A DNA stretch of 6,215 bases from Candidatus Zixiibacteriota bacterium (GCA_030604325.1 JAUVWC010000090.1:1-6215); one strand, 5' to 3'. Numbered from the stretch's first letter, positions 1 through 6,215 are shown. Numbers and translations are program-made. Notes: generated by a model not told the origin, from the letters alone.

Positions 1-71
1 CAGGCGGTGGCCAGCACAGCTGATACCGCCAAGAGAGCGAGCAGATGGAAACGTGTACGAATGTGCTTCAT
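1..71 (-). CDS. Secreted protein or lipoprotein, N-terminal fragment (signal peptide only)
   Basis: Only the first 23 codons and two bases of the next are in the window; the gene runs off the left edge. They read MKHIRTRFHLLALLAVSAVL then ATA, followed by a codon starting TG. This is a classic export signal: a basic n-region (K2, R5, R7), a hydrophobic core of leucine, alanine and valine, and small residues before the cut site. If the broken codon is TGT or TGC, residue 24 is the lipidated cysteine of a lipoprotein (L-A-T-A-C). If it is TGG, the A-T-A stretch could instead be a signal peptidase I site. The start is firm because a perfect AGGAGGA Shine-Dalgarno (plus-strand 77-83) sits five bases upstream of the ATG. 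The gene is divergent from the GWxTD lipoprotein gene. The mature protein is not visible, so no function can be given. Confidence 0.75.
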   Translation of the reverse strand, partial: MKHIRTRFHLLALLAVSAVLATA

Positions 72-209
72 TCAAGTCCTCCTAAGTGGGCATCAGTTAT
101 GAGTATTTCACGGGTTCGTCTGTAAGCCGATTCCCGGTCCTAAGGGTGTACGAAATCCTACGCGGGTGATTTCAAAGCGCCCCGAAGTATGATTGACCAC
201 GCAGCCTAA

Positions 210-218
210 TGATATAAT
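210..218 (+). promoter_or_regulatory. Extended -10 promoter candidate for the GWxTD lipoprotein gene
   Basis: The string TGATATAAT is a perfect extended -10 element (TG, one base, TATAAT), which is striking in such GC-rich DNA. A TTGACC lies at 193-198, but with a 14-base spacer that is too short for a normal -35; extended -10 promoters can work without one. Transcription would begin near 225-229, at or just before the ATG at 229. This is a motif match only; there is no direct evidence of activity. Confidence 0.4.
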
Positions 219-228
219 CATGGACTAT

Positions 229-2424
229 ATGCTGGTACGTATCAATCGTAAATCGTGCTCGGGATTCGTTGCGCTGCTCCTGGCGGGCACGCTTGCCACT
301 TCCTGTGTCACCCCCCCACCGGCTGAGTTTGCACGCAGCCTTGCGCCCCGGGTGCCGGAAGAACGCCTCGGCGAGGTACAGCTCGCCGCCTTCCTCGCCG
401 AGCCCGATGATCGACGGGCGCTGCGCGCGGCCGACGATGTGCTGGCATGGTTGGAGGGCTTCTGGCGGCAGCGGGACCCGACACCGGCCACTCCGGCCAA
501 CGAGCTGTTGCAGGTCTACCTGCAGCGGGCCGCCTATGTGGAGAGCCGGTTCCCCGACGCCGCCTTCGGTGAGTGGCCCAAGGTATGGGAGCTGTTCCTC
601 AGATACGGTCTCCCCGATTCACGAGGCCCCGAATTCGTAACCTGGCCCCGTCCCGACGAAGAGGGCCGCAGACGCACACCTCCGTCTATTGCCTCAGGTT
701 TCACCTGGGAACGACTGCAATACGGCTCACCCACTCCCTTTACCCTCATCCTCGACCAGGGCATTCTGCAGAGACCTCCCCTCGATTCTCCTCCACCCAA
801 CCCACCCTCTCTGGAAGGAGTGTGGGAAACGCTGGAGGACTCAACCGCAGGGAGTACGGAGACGCAGCAGGCATTGACCTATCTTTCCTGGTACGAGCTG
901 GAAGAGGTGGCCGAGCGGCTGCTGAGTATCCCGGGTGAGCGGTTTGCCGACGTCCCGGACCAATATACTGAGGCCTGTCACCGCCTTGCCCGCCGCAGTT
1001 CCTACCGGCTGGCCCAACCCGACATCCGTCGGCTGGCCGCCCTGATAGCAGCCGGGGGAGGACCGGCCTACGTACTGCGCCGGGCCACCTCTGCCAGCTA
1101 TGACGCCCCGGCTCTGAGCGGGGACCTGTTTACCCTCTCCGATAAGCAATTCCAACTTCCGCGTACACCCCACCGCGGACCCCACCCCCGACTGAGGAAT
1201 GACCCGGAAGGCCTTCTGGAGGATCTGGCCCAGCTCTTCCGCGCACCAGATCGAATAACCGGATGGGACTGGAGGGGCGACCTGCACCTGGCCCTCGGCC
1301 CTCCCGGTTACCTCGATCTGCGCAACCGCACGGCATACTACCAGTGGGGAACGCCGGAGGTGATCGGAATCGGTGACTCGATGCTCGGATGGATCGAGGT
1401 GACGAGAATCCGCGACCCACTGAGAGAATTCATCACCACTGCGGCCATGAACATCCGTGAACGCCGCCAGCGGGCCGGCACAGCGACGTCAACCCTATCT
1501 GAGGCGCTGACCGCGCACTCGAGCGGAGCGGGGGAACAGTTCACCGAGACCTTGCTGGAACAGCTCCATGTGCTGGCTCCTCCCGCCGTATATCGCGTGG
1601 GAGCTCCCCAGCCGTCCAGCTACATTCCCATCACCGTGGATATTGTCGCCTTCCCCACCGAAGGGGATTCGGTCGACATCCAGGCCACCTTCGGAATTCC
1701 GGCCGAATCGGTCCGCATCCGCGAGGAGGTCGAGGGCTTTCTAACCGATCTGCGTACCAACATTATCCTGGTGGATCACAGCCTGAACGTGGTGCACGCC
1801 GAGAGCCGGCAGGGCGGCTACTCGATCGAGGGGGGAAGGGAAATCAGCGGCAGGTTCTTTCTCGACACCTTCCGGTTCAAAACAACACCCGGTTCCTATA
1901 TTGCATACCTATCGGCTGAAGATCCCATCGGCGGTATTTCAGGAGGAATCCTGGTGAGCACCGACCTGACCTCGATGGCCACCAACCGGCTCCAGGTTTC
2001 TCCCATCCTCCTGGCCACAGATATCCGCCCCGCTCAGGGAACGGGGAAGTTCGTCCGCGGTGGCGAGTTGATACTTCCCGCTCCCTTTCGCCAGTTCCAT
2101 TACAACCAGGACCTCTATTTCTACTTCGAGATAAGTAATCTCACGACCTCGGACGTCGGCGATCACGTGTGGAACGAGGCTTTCTTCATCATCCCCGACG
2201 ACCCCAGCCAGGGGATCGTCACCCTCGCCCCCGAACAGGACCGTACCAGCCTCGATTCCTCTGCCAGCAGGAGCATGCAGATCGACCTGTCCAGCATGGG
2301 TGAGAGCTACGAAGGACATGTCTTCATCGTCGTGTTGATAACCGACCTGGTATCGGAAAGACAGGCTATCGGCGCCACGCTGTTCAGCCTTCGCCGGCCA
2401 CCAGCGCGGGCCCCTCGACCTTAA
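229..2424 (+). CDS. GWxTD domain-containing lipoprotein, function unknown
   Basis: The protein has 731 residues from the ATG at 229. The N-terminus is an export signal (R4, R7, K8, then a hydrophobic core) ending L-A-T-S-C with the likely lipidated Cys26. Residues 78-130 match the GWxTD family: FWRQRDPTP (78-86), an N-E pair (91-92), R-A-A-Y (100-103), then RYGLPD (125-130). The GW-K-T-D core itself is degenerate, reading GEWPKVW. A second similar stretch, with GPPG at 357-360 and YYQWG at 370-374, follows at 349-377. The C-terminal half looks like beta-sandwich modules, including the family's typical KFVRGG (607-612), ILPAPFR (615-621) and LYFYFEISNL (629-638). The family is known from envelope proteins of Acidobacteriota, Gemmatimonadota and relatives; its biochemical role is not established. 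No Shine-Dalgarno precedes any candidate start. In-frame alternatives are ATG 220 and TTG 193; 229 gives the best signal peptide and agrees with the promoter candidate. Confidence 0.85.
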   Translation: MLVRINRKSCSGFVALLLAGTLATSCVTPPPAEFARSLAPRVPEERLGEVQLAAFLAEPDDRRALRAADDVLAWLEGFWRQRDPTPATPANELLQVYLQRAAYVESRFPDAAFGEWPKVWELFLRYGLPDSRGPEFVTWPRPDEEGRRRTPPSIASGFTWERLQYGSPTPFTLILDQGILQRPPLDSPPPNPPSLEGVWETLEDSTAGSTETQQALTYLSWYELEEVAERLLSIPGERFADVPDQYTEACHRLARRSSYRLAQPDIRRLAALIAAGGGPAYVLRRATSASYDAPALSGDLFTLSDKQFQLPRTPHRGPHPRLRNDPEGLLEDLAQLFRAPDRITGWDWRGDLHLALGPPGYLDLRNRTAYYQWGTPEVIGIGDSMLGWIEVTRIRDPLREFITTAAMNIRERRQRAGTATSTLSEALTAHSSGAGEQFTETLLEQLHVLAPPAVYRVGAPQPSSYIPITVDIVAFPTEGDSVDIQATFGIPAESVRIREEVEGFLTDLRTNIILVDHSLNVVHAESRQGGYSIEGGREISGRFFLDTFRFKTTPGSYIAYLSAEDPIGGISGGILVSTDLTSMATNRLQVSPILLATDIRPAQGTGKFVRGGELILPAPFRQFHYNQDLYFYFEISNLTTSDVGDHVWNEAFFIIPDDPSQGIVTLAPEQDRTSLDSSASRSMQIDLSSMGESYEGHVFIVVLITDLVSERQAIGATLFSLRRPPARAPRP

Positions 2425-2448
2425 CCGTCTCAAACTTCCAGAGGTGAC

Positions 2449-2489
2449 GTGCAGGGCAGGTCATGCGGGGGAGGTACCCGTCCCTGCAC
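2449..2489. terminator. Nested hairpin downstream of the GWxTD gene, possible terminator
   Basis: GTGCAGGG at 2449-2456 pairs perfectly with CCCTGCAC at 2482-2489. Inside it, CGGG (2466-2469) pairs with CCCG (2477-2480) around a seven-base loop. It begins 25 bases after the GWxTD stop codon, the right place for a terminator. No run of T follows on either strand, so it is not a textbook intrinsic terminator; it may only protect the 3' end or be chance. Confidence 0.35.
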
Positions 2490-2580
2490 CCACGGCCTGC
2501 TCCAGGGCCGACCGGGCTGTCTGAAGGAGCACCTCGGCGGCCTCTTCAATAGAGTGAATGAAATCTGAATCGAATCCCAT
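2461..2580 (-). other. Possible protein-gene relic or small ORF on the minus strand
   Basis: The minus strand has a 39-codon reading frame from ATG at 2580 to TGA at 2461. Its middle reads SIEEAAEVLLQTARSALEQA, which looks like a real amphipathic helix with coding-like GC-rich third positions. The frame stays open upstream to a TGA at 2611-2613 (NGLIGAHFIT before the ATG). Another minus frame, open from at least 2705, ends at a TGA around 2601, so a single frameshift near 2601-2613 could join the two. This would suit a decayed gene whose C-terminus survives. I do not recognise the family with confidence; HpcH/HpaI aldolases end in a loosely similar way, but that is a guess. No Shine-Dalgarno is evident for the ATG. 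It may equally be chance in an intergenic region of about 280 bases. Confidence 0.2.
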
Positions 2581-2692
2581 GGTGATAAAGTGTGCACCGA
2601 TCAGGCCGTTTCAGCAAGCAGGTTGCAGCGGTGGTAGATGGGCCGATAGATTGCATGGGAGACAGGAATGGTAACAGCGAGACCCCCGAACC

Positions 2693-2700
2693 GGAGGAGG
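2693..2700 (+). promoter_or_regulatory. Shine-Dalgarno fixing the M24 peptidase start at GTG 2706
   Basis: GGAGGAGG lies five bases before GTG 2706. This is the strongest ribosome binding site in the region, and it supports 2706 rather than GTG 2592, which would add 38 unconserved-looking residues, or the in-frame ATG at 2655. Confidence 0.8.
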
Positions 2701-2705
2701 ATAAC

Positions 2706-3890
2706 GTGGACCGGTCGGCAATCCAACAGGCGGTCAGGGAAGCAGGTTTCGACGGCTGGCTATTCTACGACTTCCAGAACCGCGACATAATCGCGTACAG
2801 GATCCTGGGCCTGGACCCGGAAAAGCACACCAGCCGGCGCTGGTTCTACTGGGTACCGGCATCGGGCGAACCGGTAAGGCTGGTCCACGGGGTGGAACCC
2901 ACCCGTCTCGATGAACTCCCCGGCGAAAAGCGGGTTTACGTTACCTGGAACCAGTTGCACGCCTCCCTCGGCAACCTGTTCGGGGACGCGAAACACATCG
3001 CCATGCAGTACTCACCCGACTGCGACATTCCTTACATCTCCGTGGTGGATGCGGGCATGGTCGAGCTGGTGCGCAGGGCGGCCGGAGTCGAGATCGTCTC
3101 CTCAGCCGATCTGGTGAGCCGGTTCGAGGCCGTCTTCGATGCCGACGGCGCTGCGAGCCACCGGCGTGCCATGGCCCTCGTTCACAAAGTCAAGGATGAG
3201 GCATTCGTTAAAATCGGGGCCGCGATCTCCGCCGGCGAAGAACTCACCGAATACGAGGTGGCCATGTTCATCCTCGACCGCTTCGCCGAGGAAGGGCTGG
3301 ACACCGAGGGGCAAGTCCCGATCGTCGGCGTGGACGGTCATCCGGCCGACCCCCATTTCGAGCCCACCGAGGAGAATACCGTCCCCTTCGCCAGGGGGCA
3401 GACGGTTCTGATAGACCTGTGGGCACGTGAGACCGCACCCGACGCCATCTTCGCCGACATCACCTGGTGCGGCTATATCGGCGAGGACCCCCCCGAAGAA
3501 TACCAGCGCATCTGGCAGATAGTGTGTGACGGGCGCGATGCCGGCTGCGAGCTTGTCATCGAGCGTTTCGAGCGGGAGGAGCCCGTTGGCGGCTGGGAGA
3601 TCGACGATGCCACCCGCAAAGTGGTGGTAGAGGCCGGCTACGGCAACTACTTCACCCATCGCACGGGCCACTCGATCGGGCACGAGGTGCACGGCAACGG
3701 CGCCAACATTGACAACTTCGAGACCCGCGACCGGCGGCGGATACTGCCCGGCACCTGCTTCAGTGTTGAGCCGGGAATCTACCTGGAGGGCCGGATGGCG
3801 GTACGAACCGAAGTGGACGTGCTGGTATCGCCCGCCGGCAAAGCGGAGGTGTCAGGGGAGGTTCAGAAGGATTTTATTCTTCTGCCCTGA
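2706..3890 (+). CDS. M24 family metallopeptidase, Xaa-Pro dipeptidase/aminopeptidase-like
   Basis: The protein has 394 residues in two domains: a creatinase-type N-terminal domain (about 1-145, with GWLFYDFQNRD at 17-27) and a C-terminal pita-bread catalytic domain. All five dinuclear-metal ligands of the family are visible: D237 (in LIDLW), D251 (in ADITW), H322 (in RTGHSIG), E355 (in SVEPGIY) and E369 (in RTEVDV). H318 and H329 match the accessory active-site histidines. D237 and D251 are 14 residues apart, rather than the 11 of PepP and methionine aminopeptidase. No signal peptide is seen, so it should act in the cytosol, cleaving peptides at an X-Pro bond and probably using Mn or another divalent metal. 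Substrate and exo- versus dipeptidase activity cannot be decided from sequence. The POT transporter gene follows on the same strand after 101 bases, suggesting a joint role in using imported peptides. The GTG start is set by the GGAGGAGG just upstream. Confidence 0.9.
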   Translation: MDRSAIQQAVREAGFDGWLFYDFQNRDIIAYRILGLDPEKHTSRRWFYWVPASGEPVRLVHGVEPTRLDELPGEKRVYVTWNQLHASLGNLFGDAKHIAMQYSPDCDIPYISVVDAGMVELVRRAAGVEIVSSADLVSRFEAVFDADGAASHRRAMALVHKVKDEAFVKIGAAISAGEELTEYEVAMFILDRFAEEGLDTEGQVPIVGVDGHPADPHFEPTEENTVPFARGQTVLIDLWARETAPDAIFADITWCGYIGEDPPEEYQRIWQIVCDGRDAGCELVIERFEREEPVGGWEIDDATRKVVVEAGYGNYFTHRTGHSIGHEVHGNGANIDNFETRDRRRILPGTCFSVEPGIYLEGRMAVRTEVDVLVSPAGKAEVSGEVQKDFILLP

Positions 3891-3991
3891 ATGCATTAAA
3901 CAGTAGAGAGAGGCACCGGAAGTAGTGTATATGTACCGCGCGACTGACGTTCACATTCTGCATTCTGGAATCCTGACCTGAGGAATCTTCC

Positions 3992-5944
3992 ATGGCTCTC
4001 GGACACCCAAGGGGACTCTTCCCCCTCTTTTTCACAGAAATGTGGGAGCGCCTTGCCTTCTATACGATGCTCGGCATCCTGCTCCTATACACCACTGACC
4101 TCGAACGTGGCGGTCTGGGACTGCCGTCGGCGGACGGCAACGAGATCTATGGCCTCTATCTGGCGTTCGTCTACTTCACCCCTTTCCTCGGCGGAATGAT
4201 CGCCGACCGGTTCCTCGGTTACAGGAGAGCGGTCGTAGTCGGCGGTCTGTCGATGGCGAGCGGCCTCTTCATCATGAGTACGCCCGGAGTCCTGCCTTTT
4301 ACCACCGGACTTGCCCTGCTGGTGATAGGTAACGGTTTTTTCAAGCCGAACATCTCGGTAATGGTCGGCAACATCTACGAGCCGGGCGATCCCAAGCGGG
4401 ATGCCGGCTTCAACATCTTCTACATGGGCATCAACATCGGAGCGCTTGCCGCCATGCTGCTCGCCGCCACGGTGCGTAACCAGCTCGGCTGGCTGTGGAC
4501 ATTCCGCGTGGCCGGTTTCGGTATCCTCGTGGGACTCATGATTCTCATCCTGCACTGGAAGGTCCTCGAAGTAGCCGATCGTCGTCCCACCAGAGACCCG
4601 GAGGATACCACCTTCGGCACCATCCTGCTCAAGATCCTGCTGCCCGCCTTCGGGATGGGCATCCTCGGTTACTTCATGGCCAAGGCATTGCTGCCCGAGG
4701 GAGCAGCGCTGCGACCGGCCGTTGTCGGCTTCCTGGTGGGCATGATCCCGGTAATCGTCTTCTTCGTGCGGCTGGGCCTGACGGCGAGGCCGGAGGAGAA
4801 GGCGGGCCTGCTTTCGCTGCTGCCGATCTACGTGGCCGGCGGCACCTTCTTCATGATCCTCCACCTCAACGGCAGCGCCATGACCCAGTGGGCACGTGAC
4901 AACACCGACCGCGAGACCCAGATAGTGCCGGCCTTCATGCAGCAGGAAGCGCTGCCGCGCTACTATACCAACGCCGGCGAGGAAACGGAGCGCCCCGATC
5001 CACGGAGCTTGCTGGTCGTCGGTTCCTCCTCGGTAGCCCGCATGTACGGCCTGCAGCGCATGGATGAGAGTGCGGTGGAAAACGCGGCCGCCAGCGACCC
5101 GCTCATCGAGGTGGTCGACCTGGAGGCCGTGAGGGAGACGGAGGTGTCGCCGGAAGTCCTCACTCAGTGGCAGGATCGGGGGACAAATGTCTATGAGAAC
5201 GGGGTCGTCACCATCGAGGAGACCGTGGACAGTCACGGCGCCCTCTTCGTCAGCGTGGAAGTACCCGACGGGGCCCGACCGATCCGGCGCGTATCGTTTC
5301 TGCGCGATGTTGAAGGTACTCAAATTGCTGTCTATCTGGTGGACGAGCACTCATTCAGCGATATCTATGACAGTTACCGGCAGCGGTATGGTAAGGAGCC
5401 GAGACTCCTGCCCCCGGGAAGATTCCTGCGGGTGGCCAACTCCGAGCTCTACCAGTCCTTCAATCCGCTGTTCGTGATCCTCTTCACCCCCCTCATCGTC
5501 GCCTTCTTCGCGTTCCTGGTAGCCAAGGGGAGAGGTATCTCCACGGCGAGGAAGGTCTTCTACGGCCTCGTGCTGACCACGATCTCCCTGCTGATCATGG
5601 CCGTGGCGGGACTCCTCTCAGACAACGGCACAATCAAAGTGGGGGCCTACTGGTTGGTAGGCTTCTACGCCATCGTCACCGTGGGAGAGCTGTGTCTCTC
5701 GCCCATGGGGCTCTCTCTGGTGACGAAGCTGTCACCCAAGCGGCTGGTTGGATTGACCATGGGCGGATGGTTCCTGGCCACCGCCTTCGGGAACAACTTC
5801 TCGGGGTTCTTCGGGGGCATCCAGGGAAGGATGACGCCTGTCTCCTTCTTCCTGGTGCTGTCAGGTCTTGCCGCCTTAGCGGCTTTGTTCATCTATCTGC
5901 TGCTGCCGAAACTGGACACGGCGCTCAAGAAGTATGGTGCTTAG
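3992..5944 (+). CDS. POT/PTR2 family proton-coupled peptide transporter with large TM7-TM8 insertion
   Basis: This 650-residue inner-membrane protein should import di- and tripeptides with protons. The proton-coupling motif E16-x-x-E19-R20 is in TM1, followed by GGMIADRFLG (67-76), GNGFFKPNIS (113-122), FYMGINIGAL (143-152) and the second PTR2 signature GELCLSPMGLS (565-575). Hydrophobic segments fit 12 family helices plus the bacterial HA and HB helices (about 210-262): TM1-6 at 8-189, TM7 at 270-292, TM8-12 at 488-638. Bacterial members are usually about 450-520 residues. The excess is a polar stretch of about 185 residues (300-487) between TM7 and TM8, where a short loop is normal; by the usual topology it faces outward. 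TM7 lacks the common FWxxFxQ form (FFMILHLNGS here), so substrate range may differ. TGAGGA at 3979-3984 lies seven bases before the ATG. The TAG stop lies inside the left arm of the following palindrome. Confidence 0.92.
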   Translation: MALGHPRGLFPLFFTEMWERLAFYTMLGILLLYTTDLERGGLGLPSADGNEIYGLYLAFVYFTPFLGGMIADRFLGYRRAVVVGGLSMASGLFIMSTPGVLPFTTGLALLVIGNGFFKPNISVMVGNIYEPGDPKRDAGFNIFYMGINIGALAAMLLAATVRNQLGWLWTFRVAGFGILVGLMILILHWKVLEVADRRPTRDPEDTTFGTILLKILLPAFGMGILGYFMAKALLPEGAALRPAVVGFLVGMIPVIVFFVRLGLTARPEEKAGLLSLLPIYVAGGTFFMILHLNGSAMTQWARDNTDRETQIVPAFMQQEALPRYYTNAGEETERPDPRSLLVVGSSSVARMYGLQRMDESAVENAAASDPLIEVVDLEAVRETEVSPEVLTQWQDRGTNVYENGVVTIEETVDSHGALFVSVEVPDGARPIRRVSFLRDVEGTQIAVYLVDEHSFSDIYDSYRQRYGKEPRLLPPGRFLRVANSELYQSFNPLFVILFTPLIVAFFAFLVAKGRGISTARKVFYGLVLTTISLLIMAVAGLLSDNGTIKVGAYWLVGFYAIVTVGELCLSPMGLSLVTKLSPKRLVGLTMGGWFLATAFGNNFSGFFGGIQGRMTPVSFFLVLSGLAALAALFIYLLLPKLDTALKKYGA

Positions 5945-6016
5945 TACACCGCTCCGCAATTACGCTGGCATTCAAGCGCCGATGCATCACCGTAATTACG
6001 GAGCGGTGTACTTAGC
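5939..6016. repeat. Long palindrome with CTTAG flanking repeats; MITE-like element or bidirectional terminator
   Basis: The arms at 5939-5964 and 5991-6016 are complementary at 24 of 26 positions (mismatches 5942/6013 and 5957/5998), around a 26-base centre that can fold a small GCAT/ATGC hairpin (5968-5971 with 5982-5985). CTTAG occurs as a direct repeat at 5940-5944 and 6011-6015, so the inside can be read as a 66-base element (5945-6010) with 20-base terminal inverted repeats, TACACCGCTCCG outermost, flanked by a 5-base target duplication. Because CTTAG is nearly self-complementary, the border is ambiguous: a TTA duplication with a 68-base element (5944-6011) fits too. The left flank supplies the transporter's TAG stop, and removing one copy plus the element would leave that stop intact. 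It sits between convergent genes, where a bidirectional terminator is expected, but no T-run follows either arm. It has no coding capacity. Confidence 0.8.
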
Positions 6017-6060
6017 CTATTGGAGGCGAGCTGAATAACCTGTAACAACCACATTATCAA

Positions 6061-6077
6061 CCGGTTCGCACCACCGG
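6061..6077 (-). terminator. Weak hairpin after the FKBP gene
   Basis: CCGGT and ACCGG form a five-base stem with a seven-base loop, 16 bases past the FKBP stop in its direction of transcription. There is no T-run, so this is at best a weak terminator; the long palindrome further along is the stronger candidate. Confidence 0.2.
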
Positions 6078-6092
6078 GAGTGAGGGGCAGTT

Positions 6093-6215
6093 TTATCGCA
6101 CCCTCACAAGCTCGACCTCGAAGGTGAGGGTGGCATTGAGAGGGATGTCGGGAGGATTGCCTGCCGCCCCGTAGGCCAGGTCCGGGGGGCAGATGAGTTC
6201 ACGAATCTCCCCGAC
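6093..6215 (-). CDS. FKBP-type peptidyl-prolyl cis-trans isomerase, C-terminal fragment
   Basis: Only the last 40 codons and the TAA stop are present; the gene enters from the right edge. They translate to a typical FKBP C-terminus: [20 protein letters not shown] followed by [20 protein letters not shown]. The AYG tyrosine (Tyr82 in human FKBP12), the I-P of the conserved loop (Ile91) and the phenylalanine of the last strand (Phe99) are all kept, so the active-site pocket is probably intact. Asn replaces FKBP12 His87, and a cysteine lies in the strand before the PPDLAYG loop. The enzyme would speed cis-trans isomerisation of prolyl bonds during protein folding. Whether it is exported or cytosolic cannot be told without its N-terminus. 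It converges on the peptide transporter gene, with the palindrome between them. Confidence 0.9.
   Translation of the reverse strand, partial: VGEIRELICPPDLAYGAAGNPPDIPLNATLTFEVELVRVR

Noticed and set aside
193..218. TTGACC...TATAAT as a standard sigma-70 -35/-10 pair
   Set aside because: The spacer is 14 bases, too short for the normal 16-18; the extended -10 reading does not need this -35.
3102..3692. A minus-strand open frame of 196 codons across the M24 peptidase catalytic domain
   Set aside because: It is antisense to conserved metal-ligand motifs. In GC-rich DNA such shadow frames are common, and it has no ribosome binding site or known motif.
3954..3967. Tandem repeat CATTCTG CATTCTG upstream of the transporter gene
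   Set aside because: Two seven-base copies are too few and too short to call an operator, and there is no inverted symmetry. I saw no convincing promoter in the 101 bases between the peptidase and transporter genes either.
4085..5350. A long minus-strand open frame of 421 codons across the transporter gene
   Set aside because: It lies opposite a gene with clear POT motifs, is rich in His, Asp, Glu and Arg as expected for the antisense of hydrophobic codons, and shows no recognisable domain.
5939..6016. Integron attC site or intrinsic terminator as a definite label for the palindrome
   Set aside because: The RYYYAAC and GTTRRRY core sites of attC are absent, and there is no T-run after either arm. 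The CTTAG flanks and terminal repeats fit a MITE-like reading better, though not decisively.
1..6215. CRISPR array, tRNA, rRNA, prophage, toxin-antitoxin or defence system
   Set aside because: I saw no regularly spaced repeats, tRNA-like cloverleaf, rRNA stretch, integrase, or paired small ORFs with good ribosome binding sites on either strand.

Overview
The window is GC-rich bacterial DNA, densely coded, with strong Shine-Dalgarno sites (AGGAGG and GGAGGAGG types) in front of most genes. A GWxTD-domain lipoprotein, together with this kind of M24 peptidase and a POT peptide transporter, fits a soil or marine Acidobacteriota, Gemmatimonadota or related phylum. The one good promoter candidate has a TATAAT-type -10 box rather than the TAnnTTTG type of Bacteroidota. 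The placement is an inference from gene content, and no marker gene is present.

Layout, left to right: (a) the first 71 bases are the start of a leftward gene whose product begins with an export signal, probably a lipoprotein; (b) a divergent intergenic region of about 155 bases with an extended -10 promoter; (c) a rightward gene for a 731-residue GWxTD-domain lipoprotein of unknown function; (d) about 280 bases without a convincing gene, holding a nested hairpin and a possible protein-gene relic on the minus strand; (e) a rightward M24 metallopeptidase (Xaa-Pro peptidase-like); (f) 101 bases later, a rightward POT/PTR2 proton-coupled peptide transporter with an unusually large insertion between TM7 and TM8; (g) a long, nearly perfect palindrome that starts at the transporter stop codon and looks either like a tiny non-autonomous mobile element or a bidirectional terminator; (h) the 3' end of a leftward FKBP-type prolyl isomerase gene, convergent with the transporter and cut by the window edge.

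The peptidase and transporter make a sensible pair: the transporter would bring di- and tripeptides into the cell and the cytosolic peptidase would cleave those with proline in the second position. The GWxTD lipoprotein is probably envelope-anchored, and its role cannot be told from sequence. I found no convincing new multi-gene system. The items most worth a second look are the palindrome with its CTTAG flanks, the transporter insertion, and the possibly leaderless start of the GWxTD gene.
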